In this document: positions 49,601 to 60,400 of the stretch, piece after piece | Layout of the letters: each line of letters begins with the position of its first letter | How positions within the stretch are numbered: position 1 is the first letter of the stretch | From: Pomphorhynchus laevis | Lineage: Eukaryota; Acanthocephala; Palaeacanthocephala; Echinorhynchida; Pomphorhynchidae | DNA length: 64,000 bases | Assembly: GCA_012934845.2 (NCBI GenBank) | Contig: WNNJ02002767.1 | Span: 1-64,000, forward strand | Reading direction: 5' to 3' | Program-made: the position numbers and the translations under genes | Notes under the pieces: model-generated | What the model saw: only the letters and a program-made list of their open reading frames with translations | Told to the model about the DNA's origin: nothing | Databases searched by the model: none

Positions 49601-52600
49601 CATCACGACCTAGCTACTAACATCATCCACCGCCGACGTTAGTACTCAGTGGATAATCAACACGCAGGCACTGACCACTAACGTTTAAACATGGTGTAAT
49701 ACTTGAATGAACTATAGAGAATCCAGCCAGTGATTGAAAAATTGCACGAAACATTCCTGCGAATTTATAGACTCTTCACCGGTCTAACGATTTTTGTAAT
49801 ATATTTCCAGAGCAGGTCATTAATCTGTGGAACGTAAAGATGTACCGATCTCTTCTTTAATCCTAAACATAAGTCTGCAAAATAGTGTACGCATATCGTC
49901 ACGAACTAGTTGCAACACGACCTAACTACAATGACCTGATCTAGAAATATATTTCGAAAATTGTTATACCGATAAAGAGACTATAAATTCCCAGAAATGT
50001 TTCGTGCAATTTTTCAATGACTTGCTGGATTCTCTATAAATAATCCAAGTATTACAGATGCTGAAACGTTAGGGCTCATTACCTGCGCCCTGATGATGTA
50101 CTGAGAACTAACGTCAGCGCAGGATGATGTTAGTAGTAAAGTCGTGTTGCAACTAGTAGTGATGATATTTGTACACTAGTTTGCAGACACATGTTTAGGA
50201 TTAAAGAAGAGAGAAGTAGAACATCCTTACGTTTCACAGATTAATGACCTGCTTTAGAAATATATTTCGAAAATTGTTAGACCGGTAAAGAGACTATAAA
50301 TTCCCAGAAATGTTTCGTAAAATTTTTCAATGATTTGCTGGATTCTCTATAAACAATCCAAGTATTACAAGATGTTGAAACGTTAGGGCTCATTACCTGC
50401 GCCCTGATGATCTACTGAGTACTAACGTCAGCGCAGGATGATGTTAGTAGTGAAGTCGTGTTGCCACTAGTAGTGATGATATCCGTACAATAATTTGCGG
50501 ACACATGTTTAGTATTAAAGAAAATATCAGTATAACATCCTTAAGTTTGACATATTTATTAATATATATTTCGATTGTCTGCATTACATAATTCCTTTAA
50601 AATCGCACTCTAAAAATTAACGAGAAAATACTATTGTAATATGAACAATTAGCAACTGAATACCGCTATTTCGTAGAAATTGCAATTGAAATTGAAATTG
50701 CCATATTACAAGTAAATAATAAATTATTATAAATTAATATTATACATTATAATATAAAAAATATTTGCATATTAAATATATTATTTTTATATATATTTGC
50801 AAAGCAATACAGACTTTTATTTTTGTAAAGCGTGTTAAAAATAAATTGAAAAAATATATAAAAATATATTAAATTACAAACATTTAAGTGATAGCACTTT
50901 TTAGAATGAAGTTAATTGAGTAGGTATTTTAAACATTTATGAATTCAATACTAATGCTAAATTAAATATTATAATATAGTAATATTATACAAGTTAATAA
51001 TAAATTACTATAAATTAATATTATACATTATATTATAAAAATATTTGCATATTTAATATATTATTTTTATATTTATTTGCAAAACAAAACACACTTTCAC
51101 GTGTGTTTTGTTTATTAGATCAAAAAAAGATTTATTAGATCATCATAAAAGCTGATGTTGCCGTTTCGCCATATGTTGATTTGTCAATATGATATGCTGT
51201 TTATTGCTGAATGCGAAAACTTCTTGATTGCGCAAGAAGTTTTATTTATACATTATATTATAAAAATATTTGCATATTTAATATATTATTTTTATATTTA
51301 TTTGCGAAACAAAACACACTTGAAAGAATGTTTTGTTTATTAGATGAAGTTATAATAATATCAGCTAATTGAGTTTACGTATTTTAAATTATTTATAAAT
51401 TTAATAATAATGCTAAATTAAATATAATATAGTAATATTATACAAGTTAATAATAAATTACTATAAATTAATATTATACATTATATTATAAAAATATTTG
51501 CATATTAAATATATTATTTTTATATTTATTTGCAAAACAAAACACACTTTCAAGTTTTTATTTATTTTTTGTAAAACATGTCATTGAAATTACGAAGGAA
51601 ACAAAAGACAGACACTGGGATTTATTAGATCATCATAAAAGATGATGTTGCCGTCTCGCCATATTGTGATTTGTCAATATGATATACTGTATATTGATTG
51701 ATGCGAAAACTTCTAGATGGGCAAGGTCGGCAACATAGATGTGCACATGTGCACCAACACTTTTCGGTTACACAACTGTGGGTATAAATATTGAAGAACA
51801 TTGAGCAGTATCAAAAATCTATGCGTTGATATTACGAAAGAAACAAGACACAAGCAGCATAATATATAATATCATCATTAGAGCTTTATAATATATTAAA
51901 TACATTTATCTCTTTCGTGAAGCCAAATCAACCTTTCAATTAAAGCTAAAATGATGAATTAGTAAACCTGAAAGTAGCAAATCAGGAAAACTGATTTTAC
52001 ATTTGCTTACCTGGCATTTGTTAAGCGAAAGTCACATGTTCAATAATAATGGCATAGATAATAAACTTTAAGTTTAGAATCAGCAAAGTAACCTAATGTG
52101 CCAGTCTTCCTAATTTATTGGATTGGACTGCTGTTCGAAATCCCTATCGAAGCAATATGCTTCTGAGCTATTAGGAAAATGTTATCAACAAAACGGCAAG
52201 TTGAGATATTTAAATACTGTGTCTATTGCCATACAAATAAAATGTACATTAAATATAACTTGATAGCTTATTCGGTACTTTATTCTAAGAACAGATATTA
52301 TCTGCTTCTCTGTACATGGGTTAGTAAACGCTTAACGATGGTAAAATTGTAGCTTAATTTACTCAAGCAATGCGAAAATGGAAACTCAGTATATTTACTC
52401 AATGTATTTGCCAATTGTTTCTACTTGTTTTAAAATCCAGAAATATTGTAATATATAGTTAATTCTGATTATAATTTAAAAAGATGACCTAAAGACTACA
52501 TTCTGATCACACTACTCATTCAAATTTCACAAGTTACGATTAAAAAATATGCAATTTACACACCTACATTTACTAATTCTGTACTTTGTGATTCACTGTA

Positions 52601-53395
52601 CAATAGAATGTATTTGTTATTTTTTTAAATTTCTTTATGACATAAATAAAACTCAAAATTCGTTAATTAAAAATATATTGGCTTTAATTACATTCTTATA
52701 TATTTCTTTTATAAAATAAGTATTATTATAGCGAAAACCTGAAGTGTATGGGAATATCACGGGTCGTCACAAGTTGCGTGAAAGTTTAAACTGTAAAAAA
52801 TTCGAGTATTTTCACCGAAATATTTATCCGGAGCTGTTTATTCCAAAGGATATGTTAAAAATTGGAGAGGTATGCATAATTTTAATTCCTTTAATTCATT
52901 TACCATATATATTTAGGTAAAGAATGTAATGGAAAACCTATGTCTTGATTCCGCAGGAAAGAGAGCATCTGACAATGTTATAGTATTTCCTTGTCACGGA
53001 TTGCGAGGCACTCAGGTACTTTAGGAATTCAAACAATCTAATATATTAAACTATTTTCGTAAAGCTATGGTACTACAGTCCAGCAAATGAAATTCGCAAA
53101 GCAGAACTTTGCCTTGACTACGCCGGCGGTATAAGGGAAATTAATAAAGAAGGCAGGGTTGTTCTATTGTCTTGTCATGGTAGAAAAGGAAATCAATTAT
53201 GGCATATTCAAGTATGAGATCATACTTTTCATAAAATAAAAATATTGTTTTCAGGATAACAAATTAATAAAGCATTCGTCAGGGTTATGTCTGGCAATTA
53301 GCTCGGAAAAAAAGCTCGTTATGTCAGAATGCGATTTTACCAATTCATCACAGATATGGGAATGGCCAGATAGTCGAAATTCTATTAGTAGCTAA
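37624..53395 (+). CDS. GALNT: Polypeptide N-acetylgalactosaminyltransferase (11 exons, 603 residues)
   Basis: Starts mucin-type O-glycosylation in the Golgi by moving GalNAc from UDP-GalNAc to Ser/Thr. Exons: 37624-37906, 43951-44104, 44161-44327, 44375-44539, 45644-45857, 45903-46020, 49119-49304, 52732-52869, 52917-53015, 53065-53211, 53255-53395. They join in phase with GT-AG introns. A short cytosolic tail and one membrane segment (residues 11-27) give the type II layout. The GT-A catalytic domain has FHNEAWS (165-171), the DSH metal/UDP motif (249-251), [11 protein letters not shown] (329-339), [10 protein letters not shown] (357-366) and CSHVGHIFR (380-388). A C-terminal ricin-type lectin domain has three repeats: CLD 484-486/QLW 508-510, CLD 524-526/QLW 552-554, CLA 569-571/QIW 590-592. 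The third CLD is altered, so the gamma repeat may not bind sugar. Length fits the family. I chose the ATG at 37624 over an upstream TTG. The isoform cannot be assigned. Confidence 0.96.
38140..39780 (-). mobile_element. LINE family A, copy 5 (in GALNT intron 1)
   Basis: Minus strand. RT pieces at 38743-39012 ([20 protein letters not shown], matching motif A of copy 1) and 38414-38605 ([12 protein letters not shown]), then the RT N-terminal part and linker to 39780. Many frame breaks. It lies antisense to the host gene. Confidence 0.8.
39783..40200 (-). mobile_element. LINE family A, copy 6 (3' fragment)
   Basis: Corresponds to 38335-38760 of copy 5. The stretch 39887-40030 appears identical to 38438-38581 (about 144 bases), while both sides are clearly diverged. 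Confidence 0.8.
40411..41047. other. AT-rich intron sequence
   Basis: Part of GALNT intron 1; nothing recognised. Confidence 0.4.
41048..41430. repeat. Direct repeat pair with a ~254-bp period (intron 1)
   Basis: About 41109-41163 and 41363-41420 share TCCATTGTGGTGTCCGTTAA, TCACATTAGAGTGAGATCC and ATGTATCGTGTCC. The segment is richer in G+C than its surroundings. It may be a fragment of a satellite or an unrecognised transposon. Confidence 0.65.
41431..42164. other. AT-rich intron sequence with one short dispersed repeat
   Basis: 42014-42100 contains ATCAGCTAA-(C/T)GAGT-TACGTATTTTA and AATAATGCTAAAT. Related copies lie at about 50905-50965, 51349-51420 and 53752-53820, that is, only in and just after the GALNT gene. 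No gene seen. Confidence 0.5.
42165..42500 (-). repeat. Repeat family R1, two reverse-oriented copies
   Basis: Reverse complement of the 230-330 segment: TTTTATTCTGCAC, TATAAGCCAACA-CAGT-CG, ACATTTCAGTATT, with a second shorter copy at about 42350-42490. Both end with GATGATTCGACTCGTCT. Confidence 0.7.
42600..42990 (-). mobile_element. Penelope-like element fragment in GALNT intron 1
   Basis: The reverse complement of 42845-42990 matches 20320-20420 ([14 protein letters not shown] region). The part 42600-42845 resembles 45010-45390, giving two copies of one element 3' portion in introns 1 and 4. Confidence 0.7.
42991..43950. other. Unrecognised intron sequence, partly coding-like
   Basis: Segments at 43070-43260 and 43438-43710 are less AT-rich than usual, and the second has a 90-residue + frame. 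I recognise no domain in either. They may be scraps of a decayed mobile element. Confidence 0.35.
44820..45515 (-). mobile_element. Penelope-like element fragment in GALNT intron 4, with direct repeats
   Basis: 45390-45510 in reverse complement matches the [14 protein letters not shown] region of the Penelope RT. A direct repeat (44830-44891 and 44958-45020) shares GAATTGACTAATAAATAACA and GTATCAGAATAAG. At 44999-45071 two complementary pairs cross: GGATTAGA with TCTAATTCC, and CTGCTATGC with GCATAGCAG. On the minus strand this segment reads GAAAC before CTGATGA. Confidence 0.7.
46545..48050 (+). mobile_element. Decayed reverse-transcriptase element in GALNT intron 6
   Basis: Legible + strand blocks in order: [11 protein letters not shown] (46571-46605), AVGETLRRL (about 46752-46780), [17 protein letters not shown] (RT motif A, near 46935-46985), [11 protein letters not shown] (the GDPL block, 47110-47155), and [10 protein letters not shown] (about 47550-47580). 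These fit a group of invertebrate retroelement RTs usually annotated as uncharacterised, related in layout to the element at 54720-56940. Several frameshifts and internal losses; the catalytic YADD segment is not legible. Confidence 0.7.
48060..48790 (+). pseudogene. Unrecognised coding-like segment in GALNT intron 6
   Basis: Three consecutive + strand frames (48052-48327, 48364-48618 and 48628-48792) with mixed, hydrophilic composition, for example rich in Ser, Asn, Glu and Lys, and less AT-rich than the intron. I recognise no domain. It could be a processed copy of a host gene or the tail of the adjacent retroelement. Inclusion as a pseudogene is tentative. Confidence 0.25.
49530..50540. 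repeat. Family C repeats (~310-bp units, two direct and two inverted) in GALNT intron 7
   Basis: Direct units at about 49929-50215 and 50238-50525. An inverted full unit lies at about 49548-49830 and an inverted partial one at 49852-49925. Each direct unit has GAAACGTTAG (50063-50072), CCTGCGC (50082-50088), CTGATGA (50090-50096), CTAACGT (50108-50114), C, GCGCAGG (50117-50123). ACGTTAG pairs with CTAACGT and CCTGCGC with GCGCAGG, and the two pairings cross. No coding capacity. Confidence 0.8.
50541..51740. repeat. AT-rich direct repeats in GALNT intron 7
   Basis: Four copies of a ~100-bp AT-rich block containing AAAATATTTGCATAT-TAATA at about 50721, 51003, 51247 and 51461. A second block (TTTATTAGATCATCATAAAAG, then GATGTTGCCGT-TCGCCATAT) occurs at 51128-51235 and 51622-51730. 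Together they make a ~460-bp direct duplication. The open frame at 51155-51343 only spans these repeats. Confidence 0.7.
51741..52731. other. Remainder of GALNT intron 7
   Basis: No gene or repeat that I can support. Confidence 0.4.
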
Positions 53396-53715
53396 ATTTA
53401 AATTGTAAATTTATGTACTCTAGCGTCGTTTTTTGAATTATTTCCAATTTGTAATTTTTGCGTTTTAAAACCGGTTTTATTTTGATTATTAGCGTATACA
53501 AATTTTAAGTTTCACGAACAGCTTACTTTTAATTTCGCTATTATTTTCTTGTTGGTATTCTATAATACAAAAGTCGGAGTAATTATGGATCAGTATTGAT
53601 TGGCTTTATATTTTAATGCTTTTAATCTGTAAATATTTTTAATCTTGATCTGCCCTGTGTATCAAGACCAACATTTTATTCCTGTAACTTCATTTTAAAC
53701 GAAACTGATGTTTAT

Positions 53716-53721
53716 AATAAA
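53716..53721 (+). terminator. Candidate polyadenylation signal of GALNT
   Basis: AATAAA lies 321 bases after the stop codon. In such AT-rich sequence the hexamer occurs by chance, so the assignment rests on position alone. Confidence 0.3.
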
Positions 53722-53849
53722 ATGAAATAATTAATACATGAAATAATAATTGGATCAGGTAATTGAGTTTACGTATATTAAATTAAATGATAATAAATAA
53801 TAATAAATAATTTAAATAAGTTTGGTGATAAGGGAAGCATATAAAGTAA

Positions 53850-54030
53850 GTATAAATAAACACTATTTTTAATTTAAATCGTAAAGATGACCATATTTAA
53901 ATTTACAAGAAACATATGTTTGCATGAGCATTCATGCATACCATATAATATAAAATATAATACATAAAATGATGAAATTTTAAGAATTGCAACAATATGT
54001 AATGATATTGGCTTTCTTCAAAATCATTTA
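53850..54030 (+). mobile_element. Penelope-like RT fragment
   Basis: Matches 20335-20455 ([20 protein letters not shown]) and continues with [18 protein letters not shown]. That continuation is the better-preserved counterpart of the fragments at 42770 and 45300. Confidence 0.75.
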
Positions 54031-54109
54031 AAACAGAAATGTATCAAGGCCAACATTTTATTCCTGTAACTTCATTTTAAACGAAACTGATGCTGTTAAG
54101 AAAATAAAA

Positions 54110-54719
54110 TAACAAACATAAACTATAACACAAGTATTAACGAAATTTAATTTATTAGCAAGATATGTTCATATTACATGTAATCAAGTAAATATAATTA
54201 ATTAAATAAATGTAATAATTTTAAACATTAAAAATTGTAGACGTATATTAATATTCCCGGTTAGCCTTTACAAGACTTAAAAAATATTGATGAAAGGATA
54301 CATCTTCAATAAATTTAATTATTATAAGATTATTATTTAAATAATTATACAGCTTTTTTTAAATTTTATTTGAATAATAAAATTTATTTATTTTTAATAT
54401 AATTAGTATAAACTAATTTTTATAATAAACAATTTTTAGTATGTAACTGGCACGATAAATGATGACATTGTAATTTCTTTTTGACTTCTTTAAGCTAAAT
54501 GCTAAAGCAAATTGTTTTAAGAGCAATAAATGCTAAATAGTCATAATAATTCTGAAATTTTCTATTCCGCTTTGTACTTGAAAGTCAATGTGTTTAATTA
54601 TTATATTTTTTATTTTTTAATAGAGATAGATTTATTGATAAAACAAAAAAGATTAAATAAATAATTTAAATTGATGTTTCATTGACTAAAGTTGTGGAGC
54701 TAGGAAGTGTTCCTAACTG
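54110..54719. other. AT-rich spacer
   Basis: Between the end of the GALNT region and the 3' end of the minus-strand RT element; nothing recognised. Confidence 0.4.
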
Positions 54720-56940
54720 TGATTTTTTGTTGTTTTCTAATTAAGCTCCGAAGCCCCCTCGCATTGTCATTGAATTTATACGTGCCAATATCATGGATAA
54801 ACGGCATCTGTAAGAATGTGTAGTGGCAGAATAAGATTTCGTGTTTTGCAGTGTATATTTTCCTGCTATCCGTTTTAAAATATGGTTAGTGGTTATATCA
54901 AGTCCCCAAAGTGTGGAAATTATAAAGGGATGGAAATACGCTCTTTCTATACTCGTAATTCGTTCGCTGTATTTTGACTTTTTCCTTTCATCATTATATT
55001 TGAATGCGTCTAACATGTGATTTAAGGGGTACGACGGGGCTGATGAGTTGTAAACGCATACGTCCATAAAGGATCGCTCCGTGATTTGTCCAAATAGTCC
55101 ATTGCACATGATGTCTGACCTTGCCTCTTTATCTCGATTCGTGGTAATTGAATCAAATTTTACGTTATCCGGAACGTTTCGCAAAGTCAGCTCAGTGAAA
55201 GAGTGACGGCATACCTTTTTTAGTTGACGTGTAAGTTCATCGCGTATAGCATTGTGTCGAATAACTGTCCCTCCACCCGTCCGGAATGATAACATACCTG
55301 CGAGATTATGATGATTCCTGCATTCACATTATCTTCCTGTGTCAATCGTTTGCCAGTCATATCGCGTCACCAGGGCATCTTTAAACTCTTGCGAAGAGAG
55401 AAACATGTATTTTGTGTCAGTGCAGTAACTTAGCCATGCATATGCCCCAACTCTACCAGCGTTGATTAGTATTGTGCTCAAATCTCTGTCGGAAGAACCT
55501 GTTATCTGCTTTCGTCGAATTTGTACATTAATCTCATTCTCGAATCTTATTTGTTTAATATTTTTTTTCTGTATTTTTAACAGTTCGGGTCCTGAAACAC
55601 CATTAATAATAGGCAAGCATATTCTAATGGAGTTGGTGTAATCCGAATTATTGCTACATGACGCAGGTTCCCGTATGCCAAGTCCTCCAAGTTTACTCGG
55701 TAGCGAGACTAATTTCATGGCTTTATTATTATCAGGCAGATACCCGAGCATTTCGGGCAAAAGTTCTTTAAATAGGTTAATTTGAACTGGCAAAACCCAT
55801 TCATGTTCGGTCTCACATGTTCGCTTCAAATAAAGTTGCTTGTGCTGAGCTGCTTTCGTTAGCATAATATAGGCAGCCAAGGCCTCTGTTGTCGCAATAT
55901 CTTTAATTCGCTCAAATTCTGTTTCCCACATCTTCACTGCTTTTGTGCATTCGTCATGCACAAAGTTTGATTTTCCCACGAAGCTACCAAGGTACTTTAC
56001 ACCGTCCTGTCGTATTTGCACTCCTTGTTCTGAGAAAAATGCAGTATTTCTGTAGCAATAATTGGGATAAGTCAGTAAAATACACTTCTGAGGGTTTACA
56101 TGAAAACCATATGCAGAGCCACATCGGTTAAGCTCAATCCAAATTTTCTCTAGCTGATCCTTCGTGCCTACACAACCGCCATCGTCCGCATACCATACAT
56201 TTTTCGCGTTATGAGCTACTTTTTGGAGATTATCGATCATGGACAATGATGCAAGAGCAAATGCTGTCATTGATAATGGATCACCTTGTGTGAATATCTC
56301 CTTAGATTGTAGAGTGATACCATTTATTGTCAAATCTGACGGGGCGCTATAGGTATTTTGAAGAATTGTTTTTAGTGATGGGCACCAGTGATCTATGTTT
56401 TTCAGTGCTAGTTGTCTGTTAATGCAGTTGAATGCATTCTTGGCATCAATTAGAAGGATGCATGAATCCGGTAATTTATTGACAGGCTTCTCTAACAGTG
56501 TGAATTGATATTTCAGTCCCACATCGTTGTCCTGGACATAGTTGTAGATTTCGACACACTGATGTTACGTCATTTGATATGTGATTGAGTATCGTTCGTC
56601 CAATAATTCTGCGTAGAACTTCTCCGATTCCAATTGGTCGCACTCCTGGTTTCTTATCAAGAGAGAGGAGCCTACATATTGTGTATGCATGTAGTCTTTG
56701 AGAGTCTATTTTTCAGTACCTATTTTGATTGCAAATTCGCAGATTTCTGACGTTAGATGTTGGGAAGCAAAACCGTGTTTTGTGAGAAAATTCTTCCATT
56801 CGTCAGCTTCTGCTCCTGAGGGACCTGCAGAACCTGTCGTATTAGTAGCAGCTCTAATGATGTCATTAACCGTGACATCTGCAAACCGCATTTCATGATG
56901 TTCAATTACTCCATCAAGGTCATGTTTGTATATTCGTCTA
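54720..56940 (-). mobile_element. Reverse-transcriptase retroelement, relatively young copy
   Basis: Minus strand. N-terminal block GSAGPSGAEADEWKNF at 56706-56891, then LSLDKKPGVRPIGIGEVLRR in another frame near 56600-56680. A 397-residue open frame follows at 55329-56522 with LLIDAKNAFNCINR (motif A), GDPLSM, YADDGGCVG (catalytic motif) and LPSKLGGLGIREP. A final frame at 54741-55295 has HNAIRDEL, ARSDI and FMDVCVYN and ends in RGGFGA. The C-terminal D..DV.V pattern might be a PD-(D/E)XK-type nuclease, which is inference. The blocks match a group of RT proteins I know from sponges, cnidarians and echinoderms that are mostly unnamed. Only about three frame breaks separate the pieces, so it is the best-preserved element in the window. 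It is less AT-rich than its surroundings. Confidence 0.8.
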
Positions 56941-57332
56941 CGCGTATGATATATTCGTCACATTACATGATATCCCAGAAATTATAAAATTCATATTTTA
57001 TAAATTGTCGATTTACACGTATATCCGATAAATCCAAGATTTTTTATTGTAAATTAGCCAAATATGATAGTTATTATTGATCCAGATCTTTAGCAAAAAT
57101 TGCTGCTTTGTCCGCTTACAAAATTGTACAATTCAAATTCACACAAATTTCAAGGAAAACGTAGACAGTTTTCGTTCATAATATAAAAATCTTGAATTGC
57201 GGACTTAAATAGCTGTAGGTTCGATCTCACTACTTCGTCTGTAAAACAATTCCATGATCTCATCGATCTGTGTGATAGTCTGGTAATCCTCAAAAATTAA
57301 AGGTGTGGTAATGTTTTTAATACTTACAATTT
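56941..57332. other. AT-rich spacer between two divergent retroelements
   Basis: Lies between the 5' ends of the minus-strand RT element and the plus-strand CR1/L2-type LINE. No gene seen. Confidence 0.4.
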
Positions 57333-57486
57333 TTCTGTCAGTTTCAGATTTTTCCTGACAGTTCCAAATTTTTCCTGTCAGTTCCAGATTTTTCCTGTCA
57401 GTTCCAGATTTTTCCTGTCAGTTCCAGATTTTTCCTGTCAGTTCCAGATTTTTCCTGTCAGTTCCAGATTTTTCCTGTCAGTTCCG
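57333..57486 (+). repeat. 20-bp minisatellite at the 5' end of the CR1/L2-type LINE
   Basis: Roughly 7.5 copies of TTTTTCCTGTCAGTTCCAGA; the last six are almost identical. It ends at a short G+C-rich palindrome, CCGCTCGCTACGCTCGCGG. ORF1 of the LINE starts 45 bases downstream. Confidence 0.9.
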
Positions 57487-60400
57487 CTCGCTACGCTCGC
57501 GGATTGAGCTTAATCTCTCGATAAAAGATCATGCCTAGAAAAGATCTATCTCAAATACCCGTTGCTGATCATGCATCTCCCTCAACGGAATGCAATGATA
57601 ATTATATAAGTTTGAAAGTTGGATGCGATTGTAAAGATTGTGGCGTATGGACCCTTGTTAGAGTTAAAACATCTGAACGTTTGGTGTATCAAAGTAAACT
57701 GTTAACATGTGGTTTTTGTGCATCAACAAAACTTTCACAGCTATCCTGCTCCTCCACTTTTGTCTCACGAACGACTACTCATACCGATACTGTTTTTGAT
57801 GTTTCCTTCGCATCAACACCTGACTTCGCATCGTATAATCTCATTCTTGAACCTTCTCTTACACAAACTCCTCGTTCAACTTACGATAAAACATCCATTC
57901 ATCTTAATTATCCTAACAAAGCAAACAATAAAGCGGTTCATCTCGTAACACTTCTTTGCTATTCCTCCCCCCATCTAAATACATATCACATACTTCTTTT
58001 TTCGCTTCACGTACTTCTTACTCTACCTCCCCGTATCACTTCTCAATAATTTACATCCTTCCGTCAAAATCATCTACGTAACATCTCCGATCAACCAATT
58101 CAACACTCCGCTTCTGTCACACATGCTCCAACTTATCTTCAATCTCCATCGGGCACCGCTGTCATTCCGACTTCTATCTGCTCTTCTGCCTCTAATCATA
58201 CCAACTCTATTCGTTCACCACATCCACGTAATCGTTTTCCTTCGCGCGATCGCTGCTTTACGATATCTAACTTAAAACTTCCCGAATCTGCTTCCACACT
58301 ATATCTCCTCGATGATGATGTATCTACCTTCAGGTCTATCCTAGCAACCATTCTTCCTGATGATAATCCATCCCTCTCCAATAATATCGCTCCTGTATCT
58401 TTTATCCGTTTAAATAAATCCACTAAATCCAATCATCTCAATCCTCTACTCCTAAAAATCGTTTTTCGACATAGTTAACATGCTTCCTTGGTACTCTCCC
58501 AATGTTTTAAACTTGTTACCACTTCATCTACTTGTCGTATATATCCTAACCGCTCCTCTTCTGATATTGTCCAGCTCAATTTAGCTCGCATTGAGAAACA
58601 TTGAGGTGAAACAAACGGCGAGCCATGCTTATAAATCCGTCAAATCAACAGAAATTTTTACGTCGTACACACGACGCAGAAAAACCGATGGCGTCCCGTA
58701 TATCCCCATGTATTCTTTGCTAGTCGATCTTGCTTCTAAGCATACTTTTCGTCTTAGTTTTTTCAACACTCGCTCCATTCTTCATAAAGCTGATCTGCTC
58801 CTTGATATCTTCGATCAATTATCTATCAATATTCTTTGCATTACCGAATCCGGGCACTCTGACTCTGACGGTCTTGATATTCATCGTATATGTCGCTCTG
58901 GTTGTTCTCTAGTTAAATTAGCTCGTCCAATTGTCTCTACCACATCTACTGCTTATAACCATGGCGGTATTGTTGCTATTGCTCGTCACCCAACATCTTT
59001 GCGTAAAATTAACACTAACATCCATTACACTTCGTTCGAATTACTCATATACAGATTATCAACTATTTTCCCTACGAAACTTGTGATTATATACCGTCCA
59101 GGTTATGGAGCCCCCTCACGTATGCTCTTTAACGACCTTGCCGATCTTCTTTCTCACTGTTCATTGTCTTATACCCCTTCTTTTGTTCTTGGTGACTTTA
59201 ACATTCGTCTTGATCGCCCGGCTGAATCTGACTCTATCACTTTAACTAATCGTTTTTCCCAAATGCTTCAATGACTATACCTCCTTGTCAATTACTGATC
59301 CTGGTTTGTCCGATCATTTCCTTGTCACTATTACTCGTCCCTATCGCAATTCTTCTCTATCTCCAACATTAGCTACTCCAAGTCGACCTTAGAAACTTCT
59401 CGATATCACTATTTTCTGTTCTGCCTTACTCAATTCTTCACTCTTCGTTTCCTCTTAATTATCTTTCTCCAGATGATATCTGCATTCTGTTTGATTCTGA
59501 ATTTACGTCGATCCTCAATCACCATCGTCCCACCATTCGACCACGACGTTTTCAGCGCTTGCACCATGGTCCATGAGTCGATTCCGACTGTTGTCGGAAT
59601 TCGTGTGTTTAATCGCTTTCTTAAACGTTCTCAAAACATACTTACTCCAAATCTCCGTGCTTCCTATCTTTATCTTCGCCGTTCCCATATCATTCTTATG
59701 CGTACTAAGCGTACTCTCTTTTGGCGAAATCAACTCAAGTCATCTTCCAACTCTAAATCTCATTGGAAAATCTTAAACTCAATTCTTTCAAGATCACCTA
59801 ACGCTTGTAACATAAATCCTGATGAATTTTCTTATCTACAATCTAAGCTATCTAATTTACTTTCTCTTCGACCCATATGTCCCTTGTATCCTCTCATCTC
59901 TTTAAATACTTCCTCCCCAAAGCTACTTCACCTTCTTCCCGTTTCGTCTGACGAAGTTTCTTCATTTCTTCTGTCATTACCTAATAAAACCTGTCCTTTT
60001 GATCCAATTCCAACCTTCTTGCTTGAAAAATCTGCTCATATATATCACCCTTCCTAACCACTTTGTTCAACTTGTCTATACGCAGCCGCACATTTCCTTC
60101 CTACTGGAAATGCGCCACTATTCGTCCTCTCCTCAAAAAGCAATATCTCAACCGCTCACTACCATCTTCATACCGTCATATCTCACTTCTCCCAACCCTC
60201 TCCAAACTCCTTGAACGTCTTGTTCTCAAGAAAGTTAATGTATATCTATTACAAGCAGCTTTTCGCTCTAATCACTCTACTGAAATTGCATGTCTTAAAG
60301 TTTATAACGTTTTACTAATATCGTGCGATCAAAAATTATGTAGTGTCAAAGTTTCTCTTGATCTCTCATCTGCTTTTGACATCGTCGATCACTCCATTCT

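Larger units (their letters stand above)
53650..54106. repeat. ~65-bp direct repeats flanking a Penelope fragment downstream of GALNT
   Basis: 53655-53722 and 54041-54106 share GTATCAAG-CCAACATTTT and CCTGTAACTTCATTTTAAAC. They bracket the Penelope fragment at 53850-54030. Confidence 0.75.

Noticed and set aside
57333-57486. CRISPR-like array
   Set aside because: The 20-bp units are contiguous without unique spacers; this is a minisatellite in animal DNA.
57709-57948. Hydrophobic + frame inside ORF1 of the CR1/L2-type LINE
   Set aside because: A shifted reading of pyrimidine-rich coding sequence.
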